A DNA stretch of 57,055 bases from Thermoplasmata archaeon (lineage in GTDB: Archaea > Thermoplasmatota > Thermoplasmata > Methanomassiliicoccales > Methanomethylophilaceae): the NCBI GenBank assembly GCA_015063285.1, contig SUST01000009.1:1-57055 (forward strand). The letters run 5' to 3'. The notes below the pieces were generated by a model. That model worked only from the letters and a program-made list of their open reading frames with translations. It was not told the origin of the DNA and searched no databases. Numbering within the stretch: the first letter of the stretch is position 1; each line of letters opens with the position of its first letter. Positions 9,001-17,606 of this stretch are shown here, piece after piece. The translations under genes were made by a program, and so were the position numbers.

Positions 9001-12000
9001 GTTGAAATCCTCGATGAATTGCGCTCCGTTGTCATCGACATCTCTGGTGTACTCGATTCCTCTGGAATCGACGAATACGCTCGGATATGCGGTAATCGAA
9101 GCCGAACCAGTTCCTTCTGTCTTATTGAAGATGTTAGCTTTGGCTCCGTCCGGGTAGTATTTTGAGTCTCCGTGCGTCAGATAGAATTTGCCGTTGGTGT
9201 CAAGTACTCTATCGTACAGGGTGCCGTTCGAATCAATGTATTTGGACGGAGTTACCTTGATCGATGTTATCGTATTGGACCCGCGATATTCGTAGACGTT
9301 GTCGTTGATCAACTGCAGATTATCCTTGTAGTAGGTGTCGTCTACGTTGTTCTGCAGATAGTATGAGACGGGTCCGGGTCCGGTGATCGTATTGTTGGCA
9401 TTCCTTGTGTAGATGATATCGTTGAGATCCCTGTATTCGGAAGGGATTAGGGTGATTGATCTCAACGTTGAGTTATCATTGTAGAGGAATGTGTTGGTCC
9501 CATCTTCGGAAGGGTAGTATCTGACGCCATTACAGATCAGATAATACGCTCCGTTTTCCAAATCGACTCTGTTGTATTTGTTTTCGGTCGTACCGTCTTT
9601 GTATACCGTAGGGATGACATTGACAGTCTTTATCGGTCCCTGTACTTCCGCATTGAAATACAGTTCCGTTTCCTCAGCGCTCCATTTGTACCTTACACAT
9701 ACAGCATAAGGATCATCGGTCACGGGGACGTATCCTCTGTACTGTTGAGTCTTTCCGTAGGGCAGTCCTGTGCCGCTGACTACACGCTCCAATTCGTAGT
9801 AAGTGTTGGTGACCGTGTTCTTCAGATAGACGTAGGTCTTTCTCAATTCGTTTTCATTGACTATGATACGGTCTTCGTCGTCTTCATTATCATCGAAGAG
9901 TATGTTGATGATAACTGGCCTGTCCCCTATCTCTCTGACGGAGATCGAACATACTCCTTTAACGATCAATGTGGTGCTTATCGAGCTGGAGTCTTCAATC
10001 TCGAACTCTCCGTATGCGTTCCAACCGTTGAACTTGTAGTTGTCCTTGGAGGTATAGTTCAGAACTATCCTGTCACCGTAATTTGCCTCGTAACTGCCGT
10101 CGATACGTATCCTCTGTGAGTTGCCCGAACCGTCGTTCTTGGTAACGATCGCATCTATTATTCCGTGGGTCAGGTCCGAGACGGTGACGGTATAGGTCAG
10201 CAGCTGCCACCTGGCAAGATATTTGATGATGTATTCGCCATCGGAATCGGGATCGTCGATACGTATATTCTGCTGTACAGTCCAACTGCGGGTCTCGATC
10301 TGCGAGGATGTGTCGTTACCTTCCAGCTGGATCACTTCCCTGAGGACTATTGGGCGTTTTTCAGTGTCGAATGTCACGAATAATCTGACTGTCCTTTCGG
10401 TTCCGGCACGGGGTGTAAGTGATATGTCCTTCCCCATTATACTCTCGTTGTTCCAACCTATCAGCTTGTAACCTGTACGGGTCGCATCGCTCAGCGTGTA
10501 GGTGAACGGATAGTAGTATTCGGAACCGTATACGCATGTGTATGTTGCTCCCAATATATCGGTTTCAGAGTAATCTTGTTTTGTTGGATCCCAGTCAGGT
10601 CCCGTATAGAGATTCCCGTAAACATCCTTATACTTGCCATCGATTTTTCCGCTGACTGTTAGTTGATATTGGTTTTCGTTGACCTTATGCCATTCGTTTC
10701 CGAACTTGTCCACATAATGTATGTGTTCTCCCTCTTCCTCAGTTGATTCAGTTTTTTCGGTGAACAGATTCTTTTCTCTTATGGCGACAGTTCCGTAGCA
10801 GTCTACGTAATAGTCATAATGCTCCGGATCCTGGGTTTGTCCGCCGGGGAACACTGTGACGATACCGTTGGCTATCGAGATGGACGCGTCGTTCGCATTC
10901 TTCTCCATATCCACCTGAATAGCTATTTCCTGCGTTGAGGCATAGATTTTTATTGTGTTCGTAGTGCCGAACTTGACCATTTCCGTCCTCAGTATGGAGG
11001 AACTTCCGATGCTGAAGGTCTTGCTGTTTGCATCATTCTTTGAATACCAACTGATGAACATCGGGCTGTCAGTATCGAATAATACTTCCTTCGCCCTCTC
11101 CAAGACCGACTTTCCATCTATTGTGATGTCTATCTTGGTGTCTACCCTTATGCTGAGCTGTTTGCCGTCGATTATTATGTAGCTAGGTGTAGTATCATTT
11201 TCACTCTCGTAGAATTCCAACAGGACCTCTACACCGACCCATTTGGCATACAAAGTGGTGTTGCTGTTGACCTTGTCAGAGTTGAAATCCCATTCGTAGT
11301 CGTATTCCTTCTCTGTGTACCATTTGACCTTTTCATATCCGTCATTTTCGGTGTTCACAACAGGTACTAGTGCTGAGGGAATCAATGAACCGCTGCTGGT
11401 TTGAGGAAGATAGAGTTCGTATGTGGTACCTCTCATGTTATCGAAGGTTACCTTCACCAGGTATGCTGAGTAGAGCACGACTGGATTCTCGGTATCCGTC
11501 AGAGGGGTTGAGTAGTTGTAAGGCTGTGTTTTGTTGATATCCGTAAACCAACCTGCGAAGTTCTCCGCGGTATCCGGGCACATTTCCGGTGTCAGGACCG
11601 TTCCGTAAGGGAAGGTTTTGGTAATCTCCAACGTATTACCGACTCTTTGATCGATGAATTGTACCTTGACCAGAGGGGCCTCGATAAGATTGACTATGAT
11701 CTTTGACTTGACGGTATTACCATCTGTCTTGACGGTAACAAGATGCAGTGTGAAACTCGGATTGTCGCTGAGTCCGTATTGGAAGTTCTCTATCTCGTAT
11801 CTGATGGTGGTCGGATCCGTACCGATCATGGTTCCGACGTATATGTGGAGTGAGTCGGAGGTCTCATATGTTATGCTATTCGCGTTGGATCCTATGACAA
11901 CAGAGACATTGTCGTTGACATTCATCCAGCCGGTTGTATTGTCATGGTTCATCACAGGCTTGACACTTATCACCGCACCTTCGTTGACTCCTACGGTCGT

Positions 12001-15000
12001 CACCTGTTCTAGATACATTTTTCCCTTGACGAATTCAGGAGATGCAGGGAAGATGATTTCGGAGTATCCGCTGTTGTTGTTCGAGGATTTCTGCTCCGTC
12101 TTCATCTTGATGTTGTATTCGTTATCGTCTCCTACCCTTGATTCGGCAATGATGTAAACATCGATACGAACTTCGATCGTGTTCACGATGAGTCCTACAC
12201 CACCGCTCTCCTTCACTTCTTGGAAGTTCAATGTGATGTATCCGGGGTATGCGGTCACGTTGTTTGGGGCACCGACAATCTGCAGTTTCAGATCATATAT
12301 GCCTGCAGGTTCATTGGTAGCTCCATTCAGGATCATTGACGGATCCGAACTTCCCAGATAATAGCAGTTGACGTCAGCGCCGCCCGATCCTCCTGGTCCG
12401 TTGAAGTAGAAGCTGTCGCTGCCGGTAGCTGCTTTCGGTAAAGTCAGATTGACTGCATTGGTGGTCGTCAGGACTCCGTTGCTTTCCTGAGTCTTAGTGC
12501 CGTCCATTCCGAATATGATTCCCAATTCATTATCATCCGGGTAATTTGTTCCTTTCATTCCGGGTGTTACGAAGGTGTAATCCTTTCCGCTTGTGGATGA
12601 AGCAGATACGGGGGTGAACTGGCCTCCGACGTATTTGATCTTGGATCCATCCATTAGTTTGAAAATTTGAATATTCGTTTGGTCGGTTATTTTCAGGTTT
12701 CTGTCTATCGTACCTTCGATGTTAACGTTGGTAGCGTCAGTGGGCCTCGACTCGCTGTCAGCCGTATCCGCTCCATGAAGGTACATAGTGGCGATCTTCA
12801 TCTCGGTTCCGGAGATGAACCAGAAACGGTTATCCGTGGAAACCGAGGTCTCAGCCATCTTATAGCTGCCTTCTCTGCTGACTACGAAACCTCCTGTGGA
12901 TAGTTTTGGTCCTATTACATAGGCTCCGTAGGAGTTCTGATTTGAAACGGACATGATTGTGTATCCGGTGATGTTGGACTGGCTTTCAGAACTCGATGAT
13001 CCGACACCTATCGAGAATGTGGTTCCTGAAGTGAACTCGATCATGTTGGAAGGGGAACCCGCGGTGGTAGGGTTCTTGTCTCTGTTCAAGCTGTTGAATT
13101 CCAGCACGTCATAGATCTCGTTATCAACTGTTATGCTGGAGTTGAATTGCAGAGTGAAGTTTTCAATCTTGAATATACTGGCTGTTTTTCCAGTTGTCGT
13201 ACTTCTGCCGCCTATCTTAGCCGAACTCTGAATGAGTGTCAATTCGGTGGCCCTATGGATGGCATCGAGTTTTTGTATGCTCTCGAATTTTTCCATTATG
13301 ATATCGGTTTTTCCATATGTGTTGCATGAGTTACCGCTACCCATTATACTGCCGGAAATCAATATGGTCCTGTATCCTTCGTCTCCGCATATTTCGATGT
13401 GACCGGTACCCCAGACCACAGTTTCTTTGAAGGCTTCTGTGTTATCATTGTCGCCGATCCTTATGTTTCCGCCGGCGTAAATGGATGAGACACTTATCGT
13501 CTTCTCTTCTTTGTTATCCGTGCTGTCCTTGTCATGACTGTATTTTTGTTCAGCATTGTAGTGGTGGCCCACAAAGATGGCGGTGTTTCCCCATGTGTTA
13601 CCCATGAAACCGCCGCCGAAAACGGATCCTGTGATGGTTCCCTGATCTATTACTATGGTCGAATTGGATAGTTTGGTCGGGTCGCCACTCCAGTATTTAT
13701 CATACGATCCGTCATCCCCATTGGACGATCCACCATAAACCGATCCGTGGATGTCTGTTTCCTCTCCGGAGATGTAGACGCCTCTGTTGCCAGTCACTCC
13801 TTCGTTTCCAACAACTCCCAATCCGCCGCCGAAGACATTCTCCCCAATCGTTCCACCAGATACGTCCACTATCGTGGATCCGACAAGCTTTCCAATCGAA
13901 CCTGCACCGTATACGTTACCCTCTATGCTTCCATCATAGATTACGACAATCGAATTGCCAGTGACCTTCGCGTATCTGTCCAGGTATATTCCTTTGGTGT
14001 TTCCGACCTTTTCGATCCTGAATTTATCAGTGTCGTATATCTCTCCCCAATAGAACGATACTCCGCTCGAGATCGTTACGCTTATCTTGTCATTGGGATT
14101 AGTGCTGTTTACAAAACGTCCATCCGCGGTGGGGCGGTATTTGATATTGTTATTCTGTATGTAGAAGCCGGTGTTGTCGATTCCTTGAGTGTACACCACA
14201 TTGTCCGAATCGACGATCATGACCTGCTTCCTATCAGTCACATCCCCTGTGTTTTGGAACCATACGGATTCGCTTACTATGACAGGTTCGTAATAGATTT
14301 CGGTATGGGTGGCATCAATCATGACGTCATTGCCTTTCTTGGCTGCGTAGGAGTAGGTATAATTGCCATCGCTTCCAGTGAACCAGGGCAGTTTATCGAA
14401 AGTGATTCCCGCATTTGTATTCTTGAGCACTAAGAATGAGGGCGTAAGGATGGATTCCTCGCTATGGGTCTCATCTTCATAGAATTTTGTCGTTCCGCCG
14501 TCGAAGGATGCGTTGATACCCTTTCCTCCTCCGTAGACGTTACCTTTGACCGTTCCGCCGTTCACTGTTACGGAGACATCTCCGTAGACGCAAGCAACGT
14601 CGTTGTTTCCAGATTTGAAATCAGTTTTTGTCTGGTCGTCCCATCCGTACATCTCCAGGATTGGTAACGACATTCCTCCTCCGTAGACGTTTCCGTTGAC
14701 GACGGTGTTGCCCGATATCCTTATGTAGACGTCCCCGTAGACGTTCGAGAATCCTACAGTGTTTTTCAGACCATCGAGGTTTAGGGCAGAGTTGATAGTT
14801 CCATTCGAATTGTGCTTGATCTTATCCAAACCACCGCTTCCACCACCATATACGTCATAGACTATGTTTCCGCCTTTGATATCGATGTTGATGACGAGTT
14901 CCTTATGACCTTGAGCCTGGGCTTCCGCCGTTACTTCTTTTCCGATCGTTCCTCTGTATCCACAGCCGAAAACATATCCGATCGTTCCGCCGTCTATGGT

Positions 15001-17160
15001 TATTGAAATGGAGGAATCCCAAAGCATGGACCTTCCAATCGGGAGATCATAATTGTCATATCCTCCGCCGAATACCGATGCGACAGTGGCGTTCTGTCCG
15101 ATTTTTATTATGACGTTGTCTACGCAATTGTTACTTTCAGATTCTTTGGGTATACCGTCGGTGATAGTTCCGCATGCCAGATGTCTTACTATTGCGCTTC
15201 CCGAGATTTCGAGATATGCTGCATCTGTATGTGTGAATTTTTGACGGCCTCCGGCCTGGACATCCCAAACGGAGGTTTTGTCGGAGAGGAATATATGTGT
15301 AGATCCTATGATTTTGGATTGACTGTTCAGACCCGAACCTCTGGACATACCGCCTTCCACGATGCTGGATTGCACGATGCTGTATTTTCTGGATTCATCG
15401 CTGAAACCGGTACTGCTGTCCTCCCAATTATCTCCAGGTGTGAAATGTCCAGTCATGTAGACGAATGTTCCTCCAACATTCTCCGGATGGTATTCACTAT
15501 CTGGGTTTCCTCCGTAGATAATATTCGCTCTGTTTCCAGAGCTTCCTCCTATGACCGTATCGGTAGTGGTGCCCCCCTTGAGCACTATGTATGTGGACAG
15601 GGGTTGGTTGACAGTTCCGATGTCCTTCATGAACGATCCTGAGACGGTATTGTAGTAAACTCCGTCATGGATGATCACATACGTTCCCAATTCCACTGCA
15701 AGATTACTGGTTGTTCTCCCGTCTCCGAAAACTATTTTCTTTTCTGTGATGGAATATTCTTCTTTCGTGCTGGGGTCGTATCCTTCGAAGACTATCGGGG
15801 TCTCGATAGCATTCTTATAGCTCCCTCCAAAGACCTGAGGCGCTTCAGATGCTGGATTTGTATTCTTTCCGGAACCTGTTCCCAGGGTAGGGTTTTGGAT
15901 GTTGACACCGATTATCAGCACATGTCCTTCAGCAAATATGGACCCTGAACCGGAATCACCGTGTTGGCCTTCACTTGATGCTCTTTTTATTCCCACATTG
16001 TCAATTATAACGTTGCCGTCCAGTCTGCAGAGTTCATCGTTGTTTACGGTTCCCCCGAAACGAAGGGTTACAGGATTATTGGGATCAGCAGAACGGTATG
16101 TACCGGTCGGAAGAGCCTTTAGGTAAGAATCGTCTGTCTTACCAATTGACATTATGAAATAATTCTCCCAGTTCCTTGTGTTCTCTATGGATAGGCTGAA
16201 TATCGTTCCGAACATATCGGATGAGGAACGACTGTCTCCGCGGATGACAGCATCGTATCTTCCCTTGTAATTATCCATATCTATTGCAGCGATGTTATAG
16301 CTTCCATAGATGTTGGATGGTTTTGCATACGGGGATAAGATGTCAAATACGTATCTATATCCGCTCGTCCAATGATCTACATAGACTGAATCATTCTTCA
16401 ATATGAAGATATCCGGCTCTATCCATTTTGCATAGAGGGTGCTGGTGCTGTTATCGACTACATCTCCAGGATACACAGTGATCCATTTGTCGTCTTTGAA
16501 TGTCAGCCATCCTCCGAATACCTTGTTCGGATTTAGGCTATAGTTGTTTATAGTGAAGGATACGGTGACGGTGTTTCCATTCCCGGTAAATTTGTAAGTA
16601 TCGTATACGGCGCCTTCAGATTCAAAGGTCATGTTTGCAGATATGTTAGAAATTGTAGTATGAGGTATCTGGAAGTAGTACGTTTTGTTATTGGATGTTG
16701 ATTTGAACTCTATCGATACTGGCCAGTTCTGAATGGTTACGCTGTAAGAGTTGCTGGGAGAATCGGTTATCTGCGTTCCTGTGGTCGATGTGGTCACCGT
16801 ATAGCTTTTGGTCGGGGTGCCCTCGGTGATCGTTGATATTTCTCCGTTGCTCTTAAGTTCGTAATTCCAGTTCGATGCCGGTGTAATCCAGTTCCCGGCT
16901 ATGCCATCATTATTCCCTGTGTTGTTCCAATAGACGGGATTGTATTCTGTGGAGGCGATTCCAGAGTACGGGATGGATGCTGAGGTGTTGTTACCAGCTG
17001 GATCGACATATGAAATGTTATGGGAATATGAAGGGTCCGTCGAATCCACACTTGAGGCAGCCAGAATGAAAACTATTGCTACCGCTATCAATAAGAATGC
17101 CGCTATACCGCGTCCAGTCTTTTTCATGTTACTTGAAAAAGTGCCTTTCTGCCCCCTCAT
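3097..17160 (-). CDS. Giant membrane-anchored surface protein (adhesin-like), 4687 residues
   Basis: Predicted extracellular, anchored at the C-terminus. An N-terminal signal segment (GIAAFLLIAVAIVFILAAS, about residues 18-36) is followed by an InlB-like module (GGWL...LYAKWIEPD). Next comes a long right-handed beta-helix-like region rich in VYGGG, VFGGG and NGDDGS turns (coding DNA about 12.9-16.4 kb), then Ig-like beta domains, scattered and then tandem InlB/Listeria-Bacteroides repeats (four copies, about 4.05-4.9 kb), an acidic Thr/Glu 'DGS' stalk (about 3.78-4.0 kb), a folded C-terminal domain ending in FTVGHFSIYLIS, and a transmembrane helix followed by RRR. Two blocks of Tyr-rich repeats (about 8.5-9.6 and 6.0-6.8 kb) are absent from the paralogue at 21794-35266. 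N-glycosylation sequons are frequent. The first ATG has GGGAAAGA upstream; an ATG 33 bases later precedes the signal segment and is an alternative start. Ligand unknown; adhesion is inferred from architecture. Confidence 0.85.
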   Translation of the reverse strand: MRGQKGTFSSNMKKTGRGIAAFLLIAVAIVFILAASSVDSTDPSYSHNISYVDPAGNNTSASIPYSGIASTEYNPVYWNNTGNNDGIAGNWITPASNWNYELKSNGEISTITEGTPTKSYTVTTSTTGTQITDSPSNSYSVTIQNWPVSIEFKSTSNNKTYYFQIPHTTISNISANMTFESEGAVYDTYKFTGNGNTVTVSFTINNYSLNPNKVFGGWLTFKDDKWITVYPGDVVDNSTSTLYAKWIEPDIFILKNDSVYVDHWTSGYRYVFDILSPYAKPSNIYGSYNIAAIDMDNYKGRYDAVIRGDSRSSSDMFGTIFSLSIENTRNWENYFIMSIGKTDDSYLKALPTGTYRSADPNNPVTLRFGGTVNNDELCRLDGNVIIDNVGIKRASSEGQHGDSGSGSIFAEGHVLIIGVNIQNPTLGTGSGKNTNPASEAPQVFGGSYKNAIETPIVFEGYDPSTKEEYSITEKKIVFGDGRTTSNLAVELGTYVIIHDGVYYNTVSGSFMKDIGTVNQPLSTYIVLKGGTTTDTVIGGSSGNRANIIYGGNPDSEYHPENVGGTFVYMTGHFTPGDNWEDSSTGFSDESRKYSIVQSSIVEGGMSRGSGLNSQSKIIGSTHIFLSDKTSVWDVQAGGRQKFTHTDAAYLEISGSAIVRHLACGTITDGIPKESESNNCVDNVIIKIGQNATVASVFGGGYDNYDLPIGRSMLWDSSISITIDGGTIGYVFGCGYRGTIGKEVTAEAQAQGHKELVINIDIKGGNIVYDVYGGGSGGLDKIKHNSNGTINSALNLDGLKNTVGFSNVYGDVYIRISGNTVVNGNVYGGGMSLPILEMYGWDDQTKTDFKSGNNDVACVYGDVSVTVNGGTVKGNVYGGGKGINASFDGGTTKFYEDETHSEESILTPSFLVLKNTNAGITFDKLPWFTGSDGNYTYSYAAKKGNDVMIDATHTEIYYEPVIVSESVWFQNTGDVTDRKQVMIVDSDNVVYTQGIDNTGFYIQNNNIKYRPTADGRFVNSTNPNDKISVTISSGVSFYWGEIYDTDKFRIEKVGNTKGIYLDRYAKVTGNSIVVIYDGSIEGNVYGAGSIGKLVGSTIVDVSGGTIGENVFGGGLGVVGNEGVTGNRGVYISGEETDIHGSVYGGSSNGDDGSYDKYWSGDPTKLSNSTIVIDQGTITGSVFGGGFMGNTWGNTAIFVGHHYNAEQKYSHDKDSTDNKEEKTISVSSIYAGGNIRIGDNDNTEAFKETVVWGTGHIEICGDEGYRTILISGSIMGSGNSCNTYGKTDIIMEKFESIQKLDAIHRATELTLIQSSAKIGGRSTTTGKTASIFKIENFTLQFNSSITVDNEIYDVLEFNSLNRDKNPTTAGSPSNMIEFTSGTTFSIGVGSSSSESQSNITGYTIMSVSNQNSYGAYVIGPKLSTGGFVVSREGSYKMAETSVSTDNRFWFISGTEMKIATMYLHGADTADSESRPTDATNVNIEGTIDRNLKITDQTNIQIFKLMDGSKIKYVGGQFTPVSASSTSGKDYTFVTPGMKGTNYPDDNELGIIFGMDGTKTQESNGVLTTTNAVNLTLPKAATGSDSFYFNGPGGSGGADVNCYYLGSSDPSMILNGATNEPAGIYDLKLQIVGAPNNVTAYPGYITLNFQEVKESGGVGLIVNTIEVRIDVYIIAESRVGDDNEYNIKMKTEQKSSNNNSGYSEIIFPASPEFVKGKMYLEQVTTVGVNEGAVISVKPVMNHDNTTGWMNVNDNVSVVIGSNANSITYETSDSLHIYVGTMIGTDPTTIRYEIENFQYGLSDNPSFTLHLVTVKTDGNTVKSKIIVNLIEAPLVKVQFIDQRVGNTLEITKTFPYGTVLTPEMCPDTAENFAGWFTDINKTQPYNYSTPLTDTENPVVLYSAYLVKVTFDNMRGTTYELYLPQTSSGSLIPSALVPVVNTENDGYEKVKWYTEKEYDYEWDFNSDKVNSNTTLYAKWVGVEVLLEFYESENDTTPSYIIIDGKQLSIRVDTKIDITIDGKSVLERAKEVLFDTDSPMFISWYSKNDANSKTFSIGSSSILRTEMVKFGTTNTIKIYASTQEIAIQVDMEKNANDASISIANGIVTVFPGGQTQDPEHYDYYVDCYGTVAIREKNLFTEKTESTEEEGEHIHYVDKFGNEWHKVNENQYQLTVSGKIDGKYKDVYGNLYTGPDWDPTKQDYSETDILGATYTCVYGSEYYYPFTYTLSDATRTGYKLIGWNNESIMGKDISLTPRAGTERTVRLFVTFDTEKRPIVLREVIQLEGNDTSSQIETRSWTVQQNIRIDDPDSDGEYIIKYLARWQLLTYTVTVSDLTHGIIDAIVTKNDGSGNSQRIRIDGSYEANYGDRIVLNYTSKDNYKFNGWNAYGEFEIEDSSSISTTLIVKGVCSISVREIGDRPVIINILFDDNEDDEDRIIVNENELRKTYVYLKNTVTNTYYELERVVSGTGLPYGKTQQYRGYVPVTDDPYAVCVRYKWSAEETELYFNAEVQGPIKTVNVIPTVYKDGTTENKYNRVDLENGAYYLICNGVRYYPSEDGTNTFLYNDNSTLRSITLIPSEYRDLNDIIYTRNANNTITGPGPVSYYLQNNVDDTYYKDNLQLINDNVYEYRGSNTITSIKVTPSKYIDSNGTLYDRVLDTNGKFYLTHGDSKYYPDGAKANIFNKTEGTGSASITAYPSVFVDSRGIEYTRDVDDNGAQFIEDFNGNKYYTGVFEDYTMVGYVDVEMDNELSFTYYIISAYVHDYFASSGERIVDDMAFYISHPNIEKGGDVYTYVSQNVYKHDETIVSVTPASYTDGTTEYISGSDEKGVYMTGKNTQTPKYYLVISDIFSSEDSTISVTPYTYTDGTSTYTVKNDSFTIKYNHSNEEMVKNSIKYSRYVGALDSVINAKPDDEKKNKDTSGLPAVKASIKTGYTSNHLLEGFFDNTNFFQISPINEWKEPLVGPTDKEFNLNWTAVSKPAEIYVIIKVETYDVTYVVTGTEMTKTKTLSFGDDLIYSLADLFGPDYAAGKTAIGYAFYDGSIVRAIDILDETTVEKIGPGKPIRVEVTTEATLPVFINYLGQTLDGKYVTENTVRLPMLVSDVPNVFTGKYNPIYIEGLTLNSDVKNGFIVRNSDHLVFDFVEETASGDKYRHGNETVIVNKTATDNKLSDGTNTYTGFIAGSNWTGRLLNIVVTVPADPDIDMSNFSIKVLASRNIVTLQVAEEYQQYIIGGSWGGSYKIGETVQLPGMQQKDHHNLENWTSDGVDGQIIEKNGLLYYLIGDGDKGTVTFTPVYEQDIYTVTVLTTVDTLVKNGEDLGQRYTEEIADGNDFILPDLKDYVIMAPGVDLVAYSFNGYFTDDAGNKHYPGEPVKITKNTTLIASWTTTRFVLMYGFDGDYLSASISSSDLPSDSASKTGVWLDLVGYEQGDPHLEGDGYKYYPVDRSNLHAGYMESPETDPLKRTIKTEQFTFKDAEYIIGFNGIQEYIERAGIKYIKIGDNTYREEGGTKVVTVTPSKFKDALGNIYNAGKIGDDEYIELAGVKYYKISDNTYREEGGKTVTVSPYKYDDTVIVTYTIGTDEKGAYMERTTDGERFYIVSGIFKNGNREVSIVAEDGRYYDSRHVEYTPGIDIGQACIFSPEGIPYYPVKVSYMSEAGEPIVVNPYQFLEVGATEPKYIWIDMDGPHYLRNIDTGDTYYQSADAATHMRSDTGVIKYECKSVFENPSTHQITTTYVVGLYYHSQVTLTISPISGNELDIDNSKATSLEDSTKVVDIGKPVKQSNGNYTWNFFMIDNMNLDLEPEVESATITYLVNGQMLTKDDISKISLEYKQGGSYVAASGFKFPLYTEIRFKSFDTKDWFTSSSLSEDSRITPVEGWYVLTVREDVSLYTSSDTFTINYHNHLGEVISTTGPFQPEFDQSGIARVYITDLIKEMQAELASLGLDYYYGFTGWAVEQEDGKLDIRYGPVSSYPIVITKNKSPTVINLYPFYLTTGNAELVYNGDYQNSSVENAKTNEELEKAVFNQEEPDMVVYYYIGDKELYTLDEFKEYGSTYATSAAFIEIGEHRVQYFVDMGSGNGFRGTYIIKIIERTETTITFYDDDKVVETKTYKGDVKLGELPYAGEKGFVGWFLADGITEITSETDAFDLDPETNAYARWETTVIHFINQEAIIESRTLYGDAEVGELPDIGERTGYEFLGWFLSDETTEITAETKALDLDRENNVYAKWEKLEVTVVDFINDDKLVEERTLYGDTVVGDLPNIGEKEGYILIGWFLADGKTEITAETRTSSLERNNTAYAVWEVDPARKTTVINFINGEETVVTRTYIGDVALGELPDAGKREGYTFIGWFLESGLELTPQTRTVDLEDENDAYSLWQKNSGPVGPTDPTERSWEKRENPDGSVTTIITEKTVRPDGSVREKRTETTTYDDRTTRLVTESFTDAEGNTTVKVDEKITYRDGPLQRVIEIEGVDGEFVVKVPVIDPLNIYDAKEELDKLSYDSVVFEMDYLSSDFRVPEVSMPILADNDYSIRFSNIDFTVTLDERTTKTLRNAGGDVTLTIHKAHPEDLTDDQERLIGDKYAVTIILKAGEKTVSELGGTATVSVFYKGSFVYYVDNNGHAEEIPCEYNMFTGDTTFTVGHFSIYLISKEKIPEPVPEPVKEMSILVYLAIAVLIATVIAVSVIMIRRR
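4050..4890 (-). repeat. Four tandem InlB B-like repeats in the giant protein
   Basis: Four consecutive modules of about 70 residues share the frame 'V..F......V..RT..GD...GELPD.GE.EGY.F.GWFL.....EIT.ET...DL...N.AYA.WE'. Each ends with a W-containing strand. They are the C-terminal-most repeat block before the stalk and membrane anchor. Confidence 0.75.
5990..6780 (-). repeat. Tyr-rich repeat block 2 in the giant protein
   Basis: The repeats share a VTVTPSKFKDALGNIYNAG-like start, then a variable Asp/Gly/Glu segment ('DDEYIELAGVKYYK'), then 'ISDNTYREEGGK'. The unit is about 45-50 residues. At least two units are very similar; later ones are divergent. I do not recognise this repeat as a named family. 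Confidence 0.6.
8500..9640 (-). repeat. Tyr-rich repeat block 1 in the giant protein
   Basis: Several units of roughly 50 residues follow the pattern 'V.P..Y.D..G..Y.R..D.NG.FY...G..KYYPDG....F'. The block interrupts a region that is continuous in the paralogue, between the conserved VYLKN..TNTYYE segment and the conserved SFTYYIISA and SRYVGALDS segments. Confidence 0.6.
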
Positions 17161-17278
17161 ATGCCATCTTTCCCATCGATTACATCAGTCACACACTTGG
17201 TTCGTTATCTTTCCCTTGTAAAGACAGCGATAACGCATGCGCGTTACTTTCTTTGTTAAAGGATGATTAGCTATTAGT

Positions 17279-17340
17279 TGTATATATGTTATAAAGTTAG
17301 ATTTATCCAACATTCTGCTATCTGGATGTATAATCCAATA
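17279..17340 (-). promoter_or_regulatory. Promoter and operator of giant gene 1 (shared with giant gene 2)
   Basis: On the minus strand the order is TATTGGAT-TATAC-ATCCA (palindrome TGGAT-N5-ATCCA at 17323-17337), a third half-site TTGGAT (complement at 17305-17310), then an AT-rich box ATATATACAAC (about 17279-17288). The start codon is about 120 bp further, which gives a 5' leader of roughly 90-100 nt. The same order and spacing occur at 35395-35453. Confidence 0.65.
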
Positions 17341-17344
17341 AATA

Positions 17345-17606
17345 CGATTTGATTTCAGCCATTTCTTCGACAAAGTAGTTTGATTCTTTTGACCGGACAT
17401 AAACGGCCCCTCCTCATCAAAAATCATTCGACGTTCACCGTATTATCCCGATGCGAATGACGTAGTGTGATCGACACGATCGTGAATGCAAGAGTAGTTA
17501 GATTCCAGAGAAGTCGTAAATGGTTTGGAAGGGGCCTCATCGGCCCTCATCCCATGCGTACGATACGCAGCACGTTCTTCATTCCGTTCAGATCGATGGA
17601 GCCTCT
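17345..17606. other. Intergenic region with hairpins, no gene seen
   Basis: No supported ORF. It contains a hairpin GGGCC-TCATC-GGCCC (17532-17546), a candidate terminator for the minus-strand ATPase gene ending at 17607, a small GCGTA-CGA-TACGC hairpin near 17556-17568, and a CACGATCGTG palindrome near 17475. Confidence 0.35.

Noticed and set aside
17185-17427. 80-residue minus-strand ORF upstream of giant gene 1
   Set aside because: It spans the TATA box and palindrome that are conserved upstream of both giant genes, so this DNA is regulatory.
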